Virus record (IMG/VR): IMGVR_UViG_3300030101_002799 | Coordinates: 1-22,520 of that record | Origin: a virus | Reading direction: 5' to 3' (one strand) | Length of the DNA: 22,520 nt | Shown: one piece after another, positions 7,865 to 16,632 of the stretch | Layout of the letters: the number at the start of each line of letters is the position of its first letter | Numbering within the stretch: the stretch's first letter is position 1 | Made by a program: the position numbers and the translations under genes | The notes under the pieces: generated by a model | What the model saw: only the letters and a program-made list of their open reading frames with translations | Told to the model about the DNA's origin: nothing | Database searches by the model: none

Positions 7865-8974
7865 ATGCCAAATCATTATGACAGACCATCTGGTTTACCA
7901 ACTTTTACGCCGGTAGGTTCTTATGAAGGCCTTGTACCATTTAGCGGTGTGTTTGATGCAATATTGCAAAACTCTGCACAGAAAGCATTTATGGAAACAG
8001 AAGGTATGTTTACCGCAGCGGAAGCAGCTTTTGAAACTGCTCAACGCGATTTGCGGGACATACAGATGACTGTCCCTCAAGAGCAGCAAGCGGAAAAACT
8101 AGCCGAGTATCTAAGGAGAACTGGTTACAGTTCAGATATTGTTACGCAGACGCTAGGTATACCCAAGGCCGAAGTAAATGCGGCGTTGATGGCTGGAGGG
8201 TTTGATGCTACTGGAACACCTCTACCAGAAGGTAATGTAAATCAAACAACAATACCGCCAAGCACAATAGACGTAAGCACAATTGATAATCAAACATCAG
8301 AAGATGAAAAACCCTTGTCTCAAGAAGTAATAGACAAGGCGAGAGCAGGAGATGAAGAAGCCCGTATTGCTGTTATTGGCGATGCAAATGACAGAGGTTT
8401 AACAGTTGGTCAGATGTCAGAAATGTATGGCAAAGATGATCCTAATTTCTTTGAAGAGTTGTTACGGATATTAATGGGCATGCCCAACAACGACGATGCG
8501 ATAGGTATCATTGGTCGCTCAAATTTGCCAGCACAAGGTGCTGTTACAAACAATTCAGGAAATTTAAATGGAAGTAGCAATACTGGGGATAATAATCAGT
8601 CTGCTAGTAGTGCTTCAGACGGTGTAGGCACCACAACAGGGACAACATCCACTACAAGTGGTACAAGTGGAACAAGTGGTTCAGGTAATACAGGAGCAAC
8701 GGGTGCAACTGGGGCAACAGGTGCAACGGGTGAAAAAGGTGACAAAGGTGACCAAGGCATACAGGGAGAGCAGGGTTTACAAGGTTTGCAGGGCTTGCAG
8801 GGTATACAGGGGTTGCGTGGAGAACCAGGTAAGACAGGACTTTTAGCTATGGTAACAACTCCTCAGATTGTCCCTGCGGTGATGTCAGAACCAAGCAAGT
8901 TGTTTGAGCCAATGTCGTTTGAAATGAACAATGTATCACAATATTCAGGGCTAATACGGAGGTTGTTAGCATGA
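7865..8974 (+). CDS. Virion-associated protein with collagen-like repeats
   Basis: I use the ATG at 7865, two bases after the holin stop with GGAAAGG just upstream; an earlier in-frame ATG at 7820 lies wholly within the holin gene. The 369-residue protein has a helical N-terminal half (residues about 25-110). An acidic segment follows (about 150-215, including MGMPNNDD), then a Ser/Thr/Gly/Asn-rich linker. Residues 274-325 are 17 perfect Gly-X-Y triplets. The C-terminus, ending [20 protein letters not shown], looks like a conserved attachment segment. Collagen-like runs trimerise phage fibres and tail parts. The gene lies just before the tail tubular-like genes, overlapping the next by ATGA, so a place in the tail or connector is inferred. 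Confidence 0.65.
   Translation: MPNHYDRPSGLPTFTPVGSYEGLVPFSGVFDAILQNSAQKAFMETEGMFTAAEAAFETAQRDLRDIQMTVPQEQQAEKLAEYLRRTGYSSDIVTQTLGIPKAEVNAALMAGGFDATGTPLPEGNVNQTTIPPSTIDVSTIDNQTSEDEKPLSQEVIDKARAGDEEARIAVIGDANDRGLTVGQMSEMYGKDDPNFFEELLRILMGMPNNDDAIGIIGRSNLPAQGAVTNNSGNLNGSSNTGDNNQSASSASDGVGTTTGTTSTTSGTSGTSGSGNTGATGATGATGATGEKGDKGDQGIQGEQGLQGLQGLQGIQGLRGEPGKTGLLAMVTTPQIVPAVMSEPSKLFEPMSFEMNNVSQYSGLIRRLLA
8684..8839 (+). repeat. Collagen-like Gly-X-Y repeat
   Basis: 17 uninterrupted triplets plus a closing Gly. They begin GNT, then four GAT, then [15 protein letters not shown], three [12 protein letters not shown] and GKT. The GAT and GLQ blocks are also near-perfect nine-base DNA repeats. The charged GEK-GDK-GDQ part resembles bacterial collagen-like trimers. 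Confidence 0.9.
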
Positions 8975-9618
8975 CGTATTTAGACCTTATAAATAATGTT
9001 TTGCGAAGGTTGCGAGAAGATCAGGTAGAAACAGTCAATGGTACAGACTATTCGAGTCTCGTTGGTGACTTGGTAAACGATGCCAAGAAGGTTGTTGAAA
9101 ACTCATTTGATTGGACTGCATTGCGGGATGCCATAACGATCAGCACTACAAGTGGGACGAGCGAGTATTCTATTACTGGTAGCGGAGATCAGGCAGTCAT
9201 AAAGGATGTTATGAATACAACATCCCAAAAGTTTATGTATCAACGCAGTAAATCATATTTTAACAATGTGTATTTCAATACTGCTGTCGTAGCAGGATCA
9301 CCAGACTACTTTACATTTATCGGCACTGATACAAATAAAGATTTAAAAATAAAATTATATCCAGAACCTAATGCAATATTTGCGATACGGTTCGATGTAG
9401 TTGTACCACAAGCTGATTTAACGTCAGATTCTGATACGTTATCTATTCCAAGCAATCCAGTTATACAGTTGGCTTATGCTATGGCTTTACGAGAGCGAGG
9501 CGAGACAGGTGGTCAGTCAGCAGCAGAGCAGTTTGCGGTAGCATCCACAGCTTTATCTGATGCTGTTGCTTTTGATGCTAACCGATATCCAGCGGAGCTT
9601 ACGTTTCAGGTGATCTAA
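8971..9618 (+). CDS. Tail tubular protein A-like (head-tail adaptor) protein
   Basis: The 215-residue protein begins [20 protein letters not shown], a start I associate with the T7 gp11 / P22 gp4-type adaptor family of short-tailed phages. It is followed by a helix with [20 protein letters not shown], then alternating beta strands ([43 protein letters not shown]). It ends in a helical [20 protein letters not shown] segment with the conserved small-residue helix typical of such adaptors. It sits immediately before the propeller-like tail protein, in the order of T7 genes 11 and 12. The adaptor ring would join the portal to the tail nozzle. Assignment is by pattern and gene order. Confidence 0.65.
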   Translation: MTYLDLINNVLRRLREDQVETVNGTDYSSLVGDLVNDAKKVVENSFDWTALRDAITISTTSGTSEYSITGSGDQAVIKDVMNTTSQKFMYQRSKSYFNNVYFNTAVVAGSPDYFTFIGTDTNKDLKIKLYPEPNAIFAIRFDVVVPQADLTSDSDTLSIPSNPVIQLAYAMALRERGETGGQSAAEQFAVASTALSDAVAFDANRYPAELTFQVI

Positions 9619-11147
9619 TGGCTCAGAGATTACAAAGCATCACAATAACAGCTCCTGGTTTTGCGGGTATAAATACGCAAGACGCGCCGTTGGCCCAAGA
9701 TCCTACGTTTGCATCAGTAGCAGACAACTGCATTATTGATAAAGAAGGAAGGATTGCTGCTCGTAAAGGTTATGAAATGGTGTCATCAAATGGCAGCAGT
9801 GTATTGGGGTCTTCTGCTGGCATAGAGGCTGTACACCAGTTCCGCGATGAGGCAGGAAATACTAAAGTCTTTACGGCGGGTAACAACAAGATATTTACTG
9901 GTACATCTACATTAGCAGATGCTACCCCAGGTTCTTACACGGTATCGGCAAACAATTGGAAGATTGTTAACTTTAACAGTAAAGCATACTTTTTTCAGAG
10001 AGCGCATGAGCCACTTGTGTTCTCAAACAGTGCCAATGCAGTACAAAAAATGTCTGCACATACGGGGGCGTCAGGAACGCCACCCCAAGCGAATGAAGTA
10101 TTGGCAGCGTTTGGTAGGCTGTTTGTTGCTGACTTTGCAACAGATAAGTCTACTGTATTCTTCAGCGACTTGCTCGATGGCACTACATGGGACTCTGGGT
10201 CAGCAGGATCAATAGATATATCTAAGTTCTGGCCTAATGGCTACGACGAAATAGTGGCTCTTGCAGCTCATAACGACTTTTTAGTGATATTTGGACAGGA
10301 CTCTATATTGCTCTATTCCGGTGCAGAGTCTCCAGCGTCTATGACGTTGGCTGACACTATATCAAACATCGGGTGTGTCTCTCGCGACTGCGTTGTTTCT
10401 ACAGGCAAAGATCTTTTATTTCTTGATAAGTCTGGTATGCGTAGCATTGCTAGAACAATACAGGAAAAGTCCTCTCCGATTGGTGATATATCTAAAAATG
10501 TAAACAGCGATATAAAGGCTCTGATTGCCTCCGAAACGGGCAACATTAAAACACTGTATAGCGCAAAGGAAGCGTTTGTTTTGGTCAACTTTCCTGCATT
10601 GCAGCAGGTCTTTGTGTTTGATACTAGGTTTCCCTTACAGGATGGGTCGCACCGAGCTACAACATGGACTGCAATTGCACCGCTTAGTTTTACTAACTTA
10701 GCAGACGATACTATTTACTTTGGTGTGTCTACAGGGTTGGCTCAATATGCGGGATATGATGATGATAATACAGCCTATCAATTAAGTTACTTTTCACATC
10801 CTTTGGCATTTGGTGATAGCTCTGTTTTAAAGTTTCTTAAAAAGGTCAATCTTACGACATTTGACGGAGCGCAAGCTCCAGTTGTGTTGAACTGGGCTTA
10901 TGACTATTCAAATGCGTACAGAAAACAGGTCTATACTTTGCCTTCAAACAATTCAGCGCAGTACAACATATCAGAGTACAACACCTCAGCAGAGTATTCT
11001 GGGTCACTTAATTTAATAAACAGACAGAAGATCAATACATCTGGATCTGGTGCTGTAGTAGCGGTTGGTGTAGAAACCACCGTAAACGGTAAATCTATTG
11101 CTATACAACAATTAAATATTCACGCTTTATTAGGAAGGATTGTCTGA
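9618..11147 (+). CDS. Tail tubular protein B / stabilization-type tail protein
   Basis: The 509-residue protein begins with ITAPGFAGINTQDAPLAQDP, then VADNCIIDKEGRIAARKGYE. This is a familiar opening of podovirus tail nozzle or tail-stabilization proteins (T7 gp12 and P22 gp10 positions). The body is beta-rich with repeated short strands (KVFTAGNNKIFTGT, AYFFQRAHEPLVFSNSANAV, RLFVADFATDKSTVFFSDLL, DFLVIFGQDSILLYSG), which suits a propeller fold. The C-terminal third is beta-rich, with KINTSGSGAVVAVGVETTV. It starts on a TAATG overlap with the adaptor gene and ends on a TGATG overlap with a tiny fibre-adaptor gene. The exact family (gp12 or gp10 type) cannot be settled by eye. Confidence 0.65.
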   Translation: MAQRLQSITITAPGFAGINTQDAPLAQDPTFASVADNCIIDKEGRIAARKGYEMVSSNGSSVLGSSAGIEAVHQFRDEAGNTKVFTAGNNKIFTGTSTLADATPGSYTVSANNWKIVNFNSKAYFFQRAHEPLVFSNSANAVQKMSAHTGASGTPPQANEVLAAFGRLFVADFATDKSTVFFSDLLDGTTWDSGSAGSIDISKFWPNGYDEIVALAAHNDFLVIFGQDSILLYSGAESPASMTLADTISNIGCVSRDCVVSTGKDLLFLDKSGMRSIARTIQEKSSPIGDISKNVNSDIKALIASETGNIKTLYSAKEAFVLVNFPALQQVFVFDTRFPLQDGSHRATTWTAIAPLSFTNLADDTIYFGVSTGLAQYAGYDDDNTAYQLSYFSHPLAFGDSSVLKFLKKVNLTTFDGAQAPVVLNWAYDYSNAYRKQVYTLPSNNSAQYNISEYNTSAEYSGSLNLINRQKINTSGSGAVVAVGVETTVNGKSIAIQQLNIHALLGRIV

Positions 11148-11377
11148 TGTCGGATTACACTAAAACTACTAACTTTGCTGCTAAAGATTCGTTGGTGTCA
11201 GGCAACGCCGCAAAAGTTGTAAAAGGTACAGAGATTGATGCGGAGTTTAATAACATTGCTACTGCGGTAGCTACTAAATCAGATGTAGCAAACCCAACAT
11301 TTACCGGAACAATGACGGCTGCAAACCTGACGGTATCAACGACATTTACCGCCACTCTTGATGGAGGGACTTACTAA
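11147..11377 (+). CDS. Tiny tail-fibre adaptor-like protein
   Basis: The 76-residue protein overlaps the genes on both sides by one base (TGATG at its start, TAATG at its end). It reads DYTKTTNFAAKDSLVSGNAA, then VVKGTEIDAEFNNIATAVAT, then the beta-repeat-like NPTFTGTMTAANLTVSTTFT. In other marine phages this pattern forms the N-terminal attachment module of a long fibre (TKTTNF-AKD-L--G---KV-KG-E-D-EF--IA-A). Here it stands alone and stops after one short shaft repeat. It may be a connector for the large fibre encoded at 212-2992, or what is left of a longer fibre. Confidence 0.6.
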   Translation: MSDYTKTTNFAAKDSLVSGNAAKVVKGTEIDAEFNNIATAVATKSDVANPTFTGTMTAANLTVSTTFTATLDGGTY

Positions 11378-12519
11378 TGCCACACCAAGAAGGACATAGT
11401 TTCCAAGATATGCTTGGTAACTTCTTTGGAAGTCCCACTGCGGGTCTGATAGGAGCTATTGGTCAGAATGTTCTTACAAATAGAGGCATTGATGACATAG
11501 ATCAAATGCGAAGAACTGCCCTGACAGGTCTATCAGGCGAACCGAATTTGCCTAATTACGAGGGTGGTTTGCTTGGTGAGGTTGAGAGACAATCACAATT
11601 TAGGCCGTTTACTGTAACGAGCACCAATGTGTTTGGTCAGCCATCTGCCGCAACGATCTCTAGAGAGGGAACGGAGCTTGCGCTCAGTCCAGAAGAAGCC
11701 AACGTACAACGTGCTTTGACAGGGTTTGGTCAAGGTGCGTTTGACTTCTTAAATGATCCCGCTGCAAGAGAGCAGGAGCAGAGCGCACTCATTGGTATGC
11801 TTACTCAAGATCCAGGTCAACGGGCAGGGAGAGAAGCAGATATTTTTGCCCGACTTGAGGCCGCACAAGAACCCGCAAGGGAACGAGCAAGACTACAACT
11901 TGAAGAACGCTTGCTAGGTCAAGGTCGAACTGGTGTCAGAACAGCCGCTTACGGTGGCACACCAGAGCAACTAGCACTAAATCAAGCCATTGAAGAGCAA
12001 AGAGCCAGATCAGCCATATCTGCTATGGAACAAGCCAGAGCAGAACAAGCCTTGCAGTCTGGACAGACATTACAAGGTCTGCAAGAGTTTAGGGGCCGTA
12101 TGGGTCTACTAGGTCAGCTTGGGCTGTCAGCCATCCCAACAGCCTTTGTGCCGCAGCAAGAGCTACTGAGAACGCTGACACCACAATTACAGGCAACCAG
12201 ACTTGCTACAGATCTTGAGCGCACTGGTTTGGGTCTTGGTGCTGCGTTAGGTGAGGCAGGACTTGAGGCAGAACTTGGATTTGCAGGTTTGCAAAATGCT
12301 CTTAGACAGCAGCAATATCAAGGATTGTTTGATCTGCTGCGCAGTGAACGTGATGCACAATCTCAGCCACAACCAACAACCCTAAGAGGGGGTTTTGGTG
12401 AAGCAATGGGAATGATTCAAGATGCTCTTAAAAATCAAGCGGAAGCTGCGGCAAGACAAGTATTTAACCCGCAAGGAACACCAGTAACTATGCGTGATGG
12501 AAGCATAGTGTATTTATAG
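11377..12519 (+). CDS. Candidate internal virion protein, helical (gp14-like position)
   Basis: The 380-residue protein has a mildly hydrophobic Gly/Ala start (residues about 10-35, SPTAGLIGAIGQNVLTNRGI). The rest is a long Gln/Ala/Glu/Arg-rich helical body (EPARERARLQLEERLLGQG, RARSAISAMEQARAEQALQS). It has a small beta end, TPVTMRDGSIVYL. No catalytic motif is visible. It follows the two tail tubular-like genes and precedes two more large helical proteins, the order in which T7 carries internal core proteins gp14, gp15 and gp16. These are ejected to build a channel across the envelope. I infer a structural or ejection role from order and composition only; the sequence itself does not identify a family. 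Confidence 0.5.
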   Translation: MPHQEGHSFQDMLGNFFGSPTAGLIGAIGQNVLTNRGIDDIDQMRRTALTGLSGEPNLPNYEGGLLGEVERQSQFRPFTVTSTNVFGQPSAATISREGTELALSPEEANVQRALTGFGQGAFDFLNDPAAREQEQSALIGMLTQDPGQRAGREADIFARLEAAQEPARERARLQLEERLLGQGRTGVRTAAYGGTPEQLALNQAIEEQRARSAISAMEQARAEQALQSGQTLQGLQEFRGRMGLLGQLGLSAIPTAFVPQQELLRTLTPQLQATRLATDLERTGLGLGAALGEAGLEAELGFAGLQNALRQQQYQGLFDLLRSERDAQSQPQPTTLRGGFGEAMGMIQDALKNQAEAAARQVFNPQGTPVTMRDGSIVYL

Positions 12520-12528
12520 AGGCATAAC

Positions 12529-13920
12529 ATGGCTATAGACATACCATCACTATTTAGTGACATCATTGGTACAGATGAGCAAAGACGATTGCAGATGCTG
12601 CAAGAGGGCGATCTGTTGGCGCGTCAACTCACAGGGAACCTCAGAACAGGGGCTGGAGCTAGTCTTGGTCAAAGATTAACAGCGACAGCAGCACCAACAG
12701 TCACGGCTATCGCAGGTCAACTGCCACAACGCAGAGAAGATATAAGGAGGGCAGCAGGAGGTATGCTTGGCCTCGATGTCAGAACACAGGGCGAAAAGGT
12801 GCAAGATGCACTTCGTGGAATTGACGCAAGTGATCCAGAAAGTTTGTTACAAGCTGCCCAATCGGTTGGGGATTTAGGTTTGGGTTCGCAAGCAGCAACA
12901 ATTCGTGGATTAGCAGCAGATGTTACAAGACAAAATCAAGCAGATATCAGGGCGCAAGAAGCAGATTCGAGAGAGCAGGAACAATCGAGGATCAGCATAA
13001 ATAGAGATTTGCAAGCAATTTCAGAGTCTGCAGAACGACAGTTAACATCTAGGCAAAATCGGTTATTTGCAGCAGAAAATAGAGATAGTGAATTAAGCTC
13101 CCAAGAACGGCAAGCCAAATTAGAAAAACTTAATTTACAGGAGGCCGAGCTACGGATTCAAGCCTTAAAAGAAGGAGATCCAGTAGATGAAGTGTTTGGA
13201 GCACCACAGTTTTACCCAAATGGCGTTATTTCTTATATAGCAAAAAATGGTGATCCTGTTGTCAAAGATATTAATGCCAATGTTCTAAGCGGAGATGATG
13301 CTAGAGCAGCACTTGAAGAAGGTAATGCACGTTTAGTAGAGCAACAGCAAAAAGTATACCAAGCTCGCCGTCTTGGAACAGCGGCAGCAAAAACGGCGGC
13401 AGATGCGTTTGAAAGTATTGGCCCACAACGCATAATGATTACGAATTTGAGGGAGGCGGCAAGACTTGTTGAGGGCGGTGCTGCAACAAGTAAGCTCGAA
13501 GAGTTTTTAAAGCCACTAAGCCAAGCAACACAATTTTTAAAACAAATAAACGGTGAGCTTACTTTATCGCAATTGAGTCAAGTCACGATGGGGGCTTTAA
13601 GTGAGAAAGAACTAGAGTTATTGGAAGCTACTGCCGCTCCAAGTGGTTTTAAGAAAGGTCAGATTGTGCAGTGGTACAGAGATAAAGCCGCAGCAACAGA
13701 AAAAGCGTTGACGATTTTGGAGGAACAAGCAGCATTTTTTAGTCGGCCTGGAGCGACACCTGAAACTTGGATAGAATCTCAAAAAACAAAAAGAGAAGCG
13801 CAAGAATCACCAAATGCCGAGGACACCGAAGAAAGGGCAAAATTGCTCAGGGAGGTACGAGGAGAAAGTTCTCAGCAGAGAGTTCCTGGCACTGGTGGGC
13901 GAACTGGAAGGCCAAATTAG
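12529..13920 (+). CDS. Candidate internal virion protein, coiled coil (gp15-like position)
   Basis: The 463-residue protein is preceded by GAGG seven bases before its ATG. Residues about 20-75 are Arg/Leu/Thr/Gly-rich. Residues about 130-215 form a strongly charged coiled coil (QADIRAQEADSREQEQSRIS, RENRDSELSSQERQ-like segments). A small beta patch follows at about 220-250 (GAPQFYPNGVISYIAKNGDP), then more helices with LSQVTMGALSEKELELLEAT. The last 60 residues are Glu/Arg-rich and probably disordered. I see no enzymatic motif. The LSEKELELLEA plus SGFKKGQIVQW pattern recurs in ejection proteins of marine podoviruses in my memory, but I cannot name a family. Its position between two other large helical proteins supports an internal virion role. 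Confidence 0.5.
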   Translation: MAIDIPSLFSDIIGTDEQRRLQMLQEGDLLARQLTGNLRTGAGASLGQRLTATAAPTVTAIAGQLPQRREDIRRAAGGMLGLDVRTQGEKVQDALRGIDASDPESLLQAAQSVGDLGLGSQAATIRGLAADVTRQNQADIRAQEADSREQEQSRISINRDLQAISESAERQLTSRQNRLFAAENRDSELSSQERQAKLEKLNLQEAELRIQALKEGDPVDEVFGAPQFYPNGVISYIAKNGDPVVKDINANVLSGDDARAALEEGNARLVEQQQKVYQARRLGTAAAKTAADAFESIGPQRIMITNLREAARLVEGGAATSKLEEFLKPLSQATQFLKQINGELTLSQLSQVTMGALSEKELELLEATAAPSGFKKGQIVQWYRDKAAATEKALTILEEQAAFFSRPGATPETWIESQKTKREAQESPNAEDTEERAKLLREVRGESSQQRVPGTGGRTGRPN

Positions 13921-13928
13921 ATAAAGTT

Positions 13929-13933
13929 GGAAA
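13929..13933 (+). promoter_or_regulatory. Ribosome binding site setting the start at 13942
   Basis: GGAAA lies eight bases before the ATG at 13942. It decides against the in-frame TTG at 13927, which would put the initiation codon on top of this site. Confidence 0.6.
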
Positions 13934-13941
13934 TTTTAACA

Positions 13942-15975
13942 ATGTCCAAGTCATTACTAGAAATATCAAGAGAAATACCGCAAAGATATGTTGACGAACT
14001 ATCAACGGACGATTTGAGGGCTATACGCGATGGGCGCGATGAAGACCTCTCATTGAGTGGCTTACAGATACTGAGAAAAGGACAGCAAGATTTGGGTGTT
14101 GGTGAACTCATAGATGTTGGAGGAGCTATTGCAGGTGCAAGCACAGGAGCCATGATTGGGTCAGCATTTGGGCCTGTTGGCACTGCGGTAGGCGGGGTGA
14201 TTGGTGGTGCAGTTGGCACATTTGCAGGAGAGGTTGCAGAAGATGTGATTGCAGATCGAGAGGTGCAATTAGGGTTTCAGCAAGGCGGCGCAGCAAGAGA
14301 GGCAGCCTTGTCAGCAGCGTTTGACACGGCATTTTTGGGCGCAGGTAAAGCTATTAGAGGTTATAAAGCGTATCGGCAAGCAAATAAATCTATGCAAGAG
14401 TTAGGGTCTGAATTTCAACCTATTCTTGACGCAGTGTCTGTTGCTCCAGACAGCCCAGAATCATTGGCACAGGCACAACAATTTGCTCTTAGTCGCGGCG
14501 GCCCATCACTCTCGCCATTGGCTACAAACTCGGCATCAATGCTGACACAGATTGGAAGAGAATTAGGAGAGATTGGCATTGTGTCAGGAAGATATTTTGC
14601 TGAAGACGTCGGTAAACAAAAGGACATAGTTCTTGACGCATTTACCACATTCTCCAATCAAGCGTTAGCTAGAACACCAGAACAATTGGGGCAACAAGTC
14701 GTGCAGCTTAAATCAGGTGCAGACGTTGCAATGCAGAAAGTATATGGAAGGCAGCTTGATCGGCTGAAAAGCCTCGATACTGCAAAAAAATATGTCAGTG
14801 TTGCACCTATTGTAAATACACTTAGAAAGTTTTCTGACCAATATAAAATTGACGGCAAGATTAACTTTGAGGGAGCTGTTGAATCGTCGCTTCTCGATGA
14901 AAAGGCATCAAGTCTTGTAAACTCTTTAATTACAAATCTGTCTGGCTCTGTTACTGGTAGATTTGCAGATTTTAGGCTAGGTTCAATCATTGATTTTGAA
15001 AAACGAATCAATGATGAGATAACTAAAATGACACCGACTGGCGCGTATGGGAACGGTGTGGCTAGACGGCAGTTGAAAGACTTACACGACGAAATCCGAA
15101 AGACCACTGTTGGGATAATGCGGAAAGCAGATCCAGCAATGGCAAAAATCTATCAAAGGATGCAAAAAGAATATTCTGAAGGAATAAATTTCCTAGATAC
15201 ATCAACAGTTGAGAATATTGTAAAAAATGCTTTTAACAAGGACGCATACCAACCTTTAGGTAGAGGGCTTCTGGAAATGAATAATCCAGAAAAAATTAAA
15301 AACTTGCTGAAAGTTGCGGAGCGCAGCATCATCACAAAAGCAAAAACCAAACCTAAAATGGATGTTTCATCTGAAATTAATAAGTTTAGAGAAACAGTCA
15401 GAGCATCTTTTCTAAAGGAGCTGAATCTAGTTGAAAATGCACCTGTTGGCAGAGACAAAGCAATAAAAAATATATTTACTGAGTCTACTGGTGCTGTGCG
15501 TCTGTTAGACAACACTAATGCAATGCGAGCGTTATTCGGCGAGCGTTGGCCTTTGTTCAGCAAACTTCTCAATCATACAGTTGCCATGTCAAGGAAACGA
15601 AATCAAGAAGTGTTTTCGCTGGCACAAAGATCCGCAGAGATACAGGCAATTACAGCAGGAACATCAGCAATCACAGGACTTGTAACTGGGGCGGCAATTG
15701 GGTCTGCAAGTGCTGCTTTAACAGGTCTTGCGGGTGCGGGATTAATATTAGGTGCGCCTATATTCCTTTACAAAATGACATCTCGCCCCTCTCTCGTAAA
15801 TAAGTACATCGCCTTAGACAATCAGTTGTTGGCAAAATCCGCAGAATCCAAACCTGAACAAATAGCTGAACTAATGCTCTCAAATTTAACTAAACTTATA
15901 AGTGAGCTTCCAGAGGAAGATATATTAGATATCCAACAAGCTGTGTCAGATCCGAATTACAATTTTGGTCGATAA
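13942..15975 (+). CDS. Large candidate ejection protein with glycine-zipper segments (gp16-like position)
   Basis: The 677-residue protein has a short charged start. A striking Gly/Ala-rich hydrophobic stretch follows at about 52-100 (IAGASTGAMIGSAFGPVGTA, then GGVIGGAVGTFAGEVAED), a typical glycine zipper able to insert in membranes. The middle (about 110-560) is helical, with Lys-rich segments and no visible lysozyme or transglycosylase motif. A second Gly/Ala hydrophobic stretch lies at about 568-612 (AITGLVTGAAIGSASAALTG, then AGLILGAPIFLYK). The last residues are acidic helices. Two membrane-capable zippers in a virion gene cluster suggest a DNA-ejection conduit protein, the place held by gp16 in T7. 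It is the last gene on the plus strand, and its stop codon touches the stop codon of the opposing gene. Confidence 0.55.
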   Translation: MSKSLLEISREIPQRYVDELSTDDLRAIRDGRDEDLSLSGLQILRKGQQDLGVGELIDVGGAIAGASTGAMIGSAFGPVGTAVGGVIGGAVGTFAGEVAEDVIADREVQLGFQQGGAAREAALSAAFDTAFLGAGKAIRGYKAYRQANKSMQELGSEFQPILDAVSVAPDSPESLAQAQQFALSRGGPSLSPLATNSASMLTQIGRELGEIGIVSGRYFAEDVGKQKDIVLDAFTTFSNQALARTPEQLGQQVVQLKSGADVAMQKVYGRQLDRLKSLDTAKKYVSVAPIVNTLRKFSDQYKIDGKINFEGAVESSLLDEKASSLVNSLITNLSGSVTGRFADFRLGSIIDFEKRINDEITKMTPTGAYGNGVARRQLKDLHDEIRKTTVGIMRKADPAMAKIYQRMQKEYSEGINFLDTSTVENIVKNAFNKDAYQPLGRGLLEMNNPEKIKNLLKVAERSIITKAKTKPKMDVSSEINKFRETVRASFLKELNLVENAPVGRDKAIKNIFTESTGAVRLLDNTNAMRALFGERWPLFSKLLNHTVAMSRKRNQEVFSLAQRSAEIQAITAGTSAITGLVTGAAIGSASAALTGLAGAGLILGAPIFLYKMTSRPSLVNKYIALDNQLLAKSAESKPEQIAELMLSNLTKLISELPEEDILDIQQAVSDPNYNFGR

Positions 15976-16401
15976 TTAATATTCAACAATCTTCAACAGA
16001 CCAACTTCACCCTGCTCACGCAGAGCCTTTAGTCGTTTGTGTTCTTCTCGATAGTGTTTGGCTACGCCCTTTAGGTCTTTATTGATGGACTTAGCCAAAC
16101 CAATATCGTTACGCTTCTCTCGTAAGATCTCCATCATGCCCTCACCTACCTTGTCTACCATCCATCTCTGGAAGTCATCAGGGTTAGAACCTAGCCTCTG
16201 GTGGCATCCAAAGCAGTGTGCAAAAGCATTGTTAGGACAGAATCTCAGGGATTTGGCCCTTCTCCCAAAGTAGTGAGAGCAGTGTAATCCCATACTGCCC
16301 TCTTCATACTTGTTACCGCAGCACTCACAAGTCCAATCAGCAGCTTCTCTAATACACTTGGAGAACCATGTGTCAGCAGATGTTATCTTGACGTTTGCCA
16401 T
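15976..16401 (-). CDS. ninG: NinG-like zinc-binding recombination nuclease
   Basis: The 141-residue protein has the NinG/Rap layout. It has TWFSKCIREAADWTCECCGN with Cys25, Cys27 and Cys28, then GLHCSHYFGRRAKSLRFCPN with His40, Cys41 and His43. Next is NAFAHCFGCHQRLGSNPDDF with Cys63, Cys66 and His67. The rest is a helical, Lys/Arg-rich tail. In lambda, NinG (Rap) is an endonuclease acting on Holliday junctions and D-loops and boosts Red-mediated recombination. Here an Exo-like nuclease, SSB and a NinB-like protein are on the same strand, which supports that role. It is the last gene of the minus-strand unit, three bases after the preceding small gene. A more general HNH-type activity is possible. 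Confidence 0.8.
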   Translation of the reverse strand: MANVKITSADTWFSKCIREAADWTCECCGNKYEEGSMGLHCSHYFGRRAKSLRFCPNNAFAHCFGCHQRLGSNPDDFQRWMVDKVGEGMMEILREKRNDIGLAKSINKDLKGVAKHYREEHKRLKALREQGEVGLLKIVEY

Positions 16402-16404
16402 AGT

Positions 16405-16632
16405 CTATCCGTAGGGCGATTTGTAACCAGGTTCTGGTGAGGCATTTCCATTAATCTTTGGGACTTCATCTGTCAGTTGTTCATCGAGGTAGTATGCAAG
16501 TACTTTTGCTAACGTCTGCGCGTTTGTCAGGCGTAGGCCAGTGACCTCACAGGCTTTTGTTTTGGCCTTTTCAAAGTCTGCCTTGACCTCTGGGTTTGAT
16601 GCTAGATTAAAACTAAGCGTTATGTTTGCCAT
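16405..16632 (-). CDS. Small helical protein of unknown function
   Basis: The 75-residue protein begins MANITLSFNLASNPEVKADF, then a helix with EKAKTKACEVTGLRLTNAQTLAKVLAYYLDE. The C-terminus is Pro/Gly/Asn-rich (PEPGYKSPYG). A GGAG lies eight bases before the ATG, inside the nuclease gene that overlaps it by 20 bases. The fold looks like a short beta strand plus two helices, which can suit ribbon-helix-helix type DNA binding, but no clear family is seen. It lies between two nuclease genes. Confidence 0.55.
   Translation of the reverse strand: MANITLSFNLASNPEVKADFEKAKTKACEVTGLRLTNAQTLAKVLAYYLDEQLTDEVPKINGNASPEPGYKSPYG

Noticed and set aside
8684-8839. CRISPR-like or tandem non-coding repeat
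   Set aside because: The periodicity is three codons wide and fully explained by the collagen-like reading frame.
15918-15932. Terminator hairpin before the convergent junction
   Set aside because: The palindrome GATAT-N5-ATATC is AT-only in its outer stem and has no T-run, and it is coding.
13927-15975. TTG start at 13927 for the large ejection-type protein
   Set aside because: The TTG sits on the GGAAA that serves the ATG at 13942.
8971-15975. Firm naming of the genes as T7 gp11, gp12, gp14, gp15 and gp16
   Set aside because: Gene order and protein character fit, but by eye the sequences do not prove homology, so I give position-based calls only.
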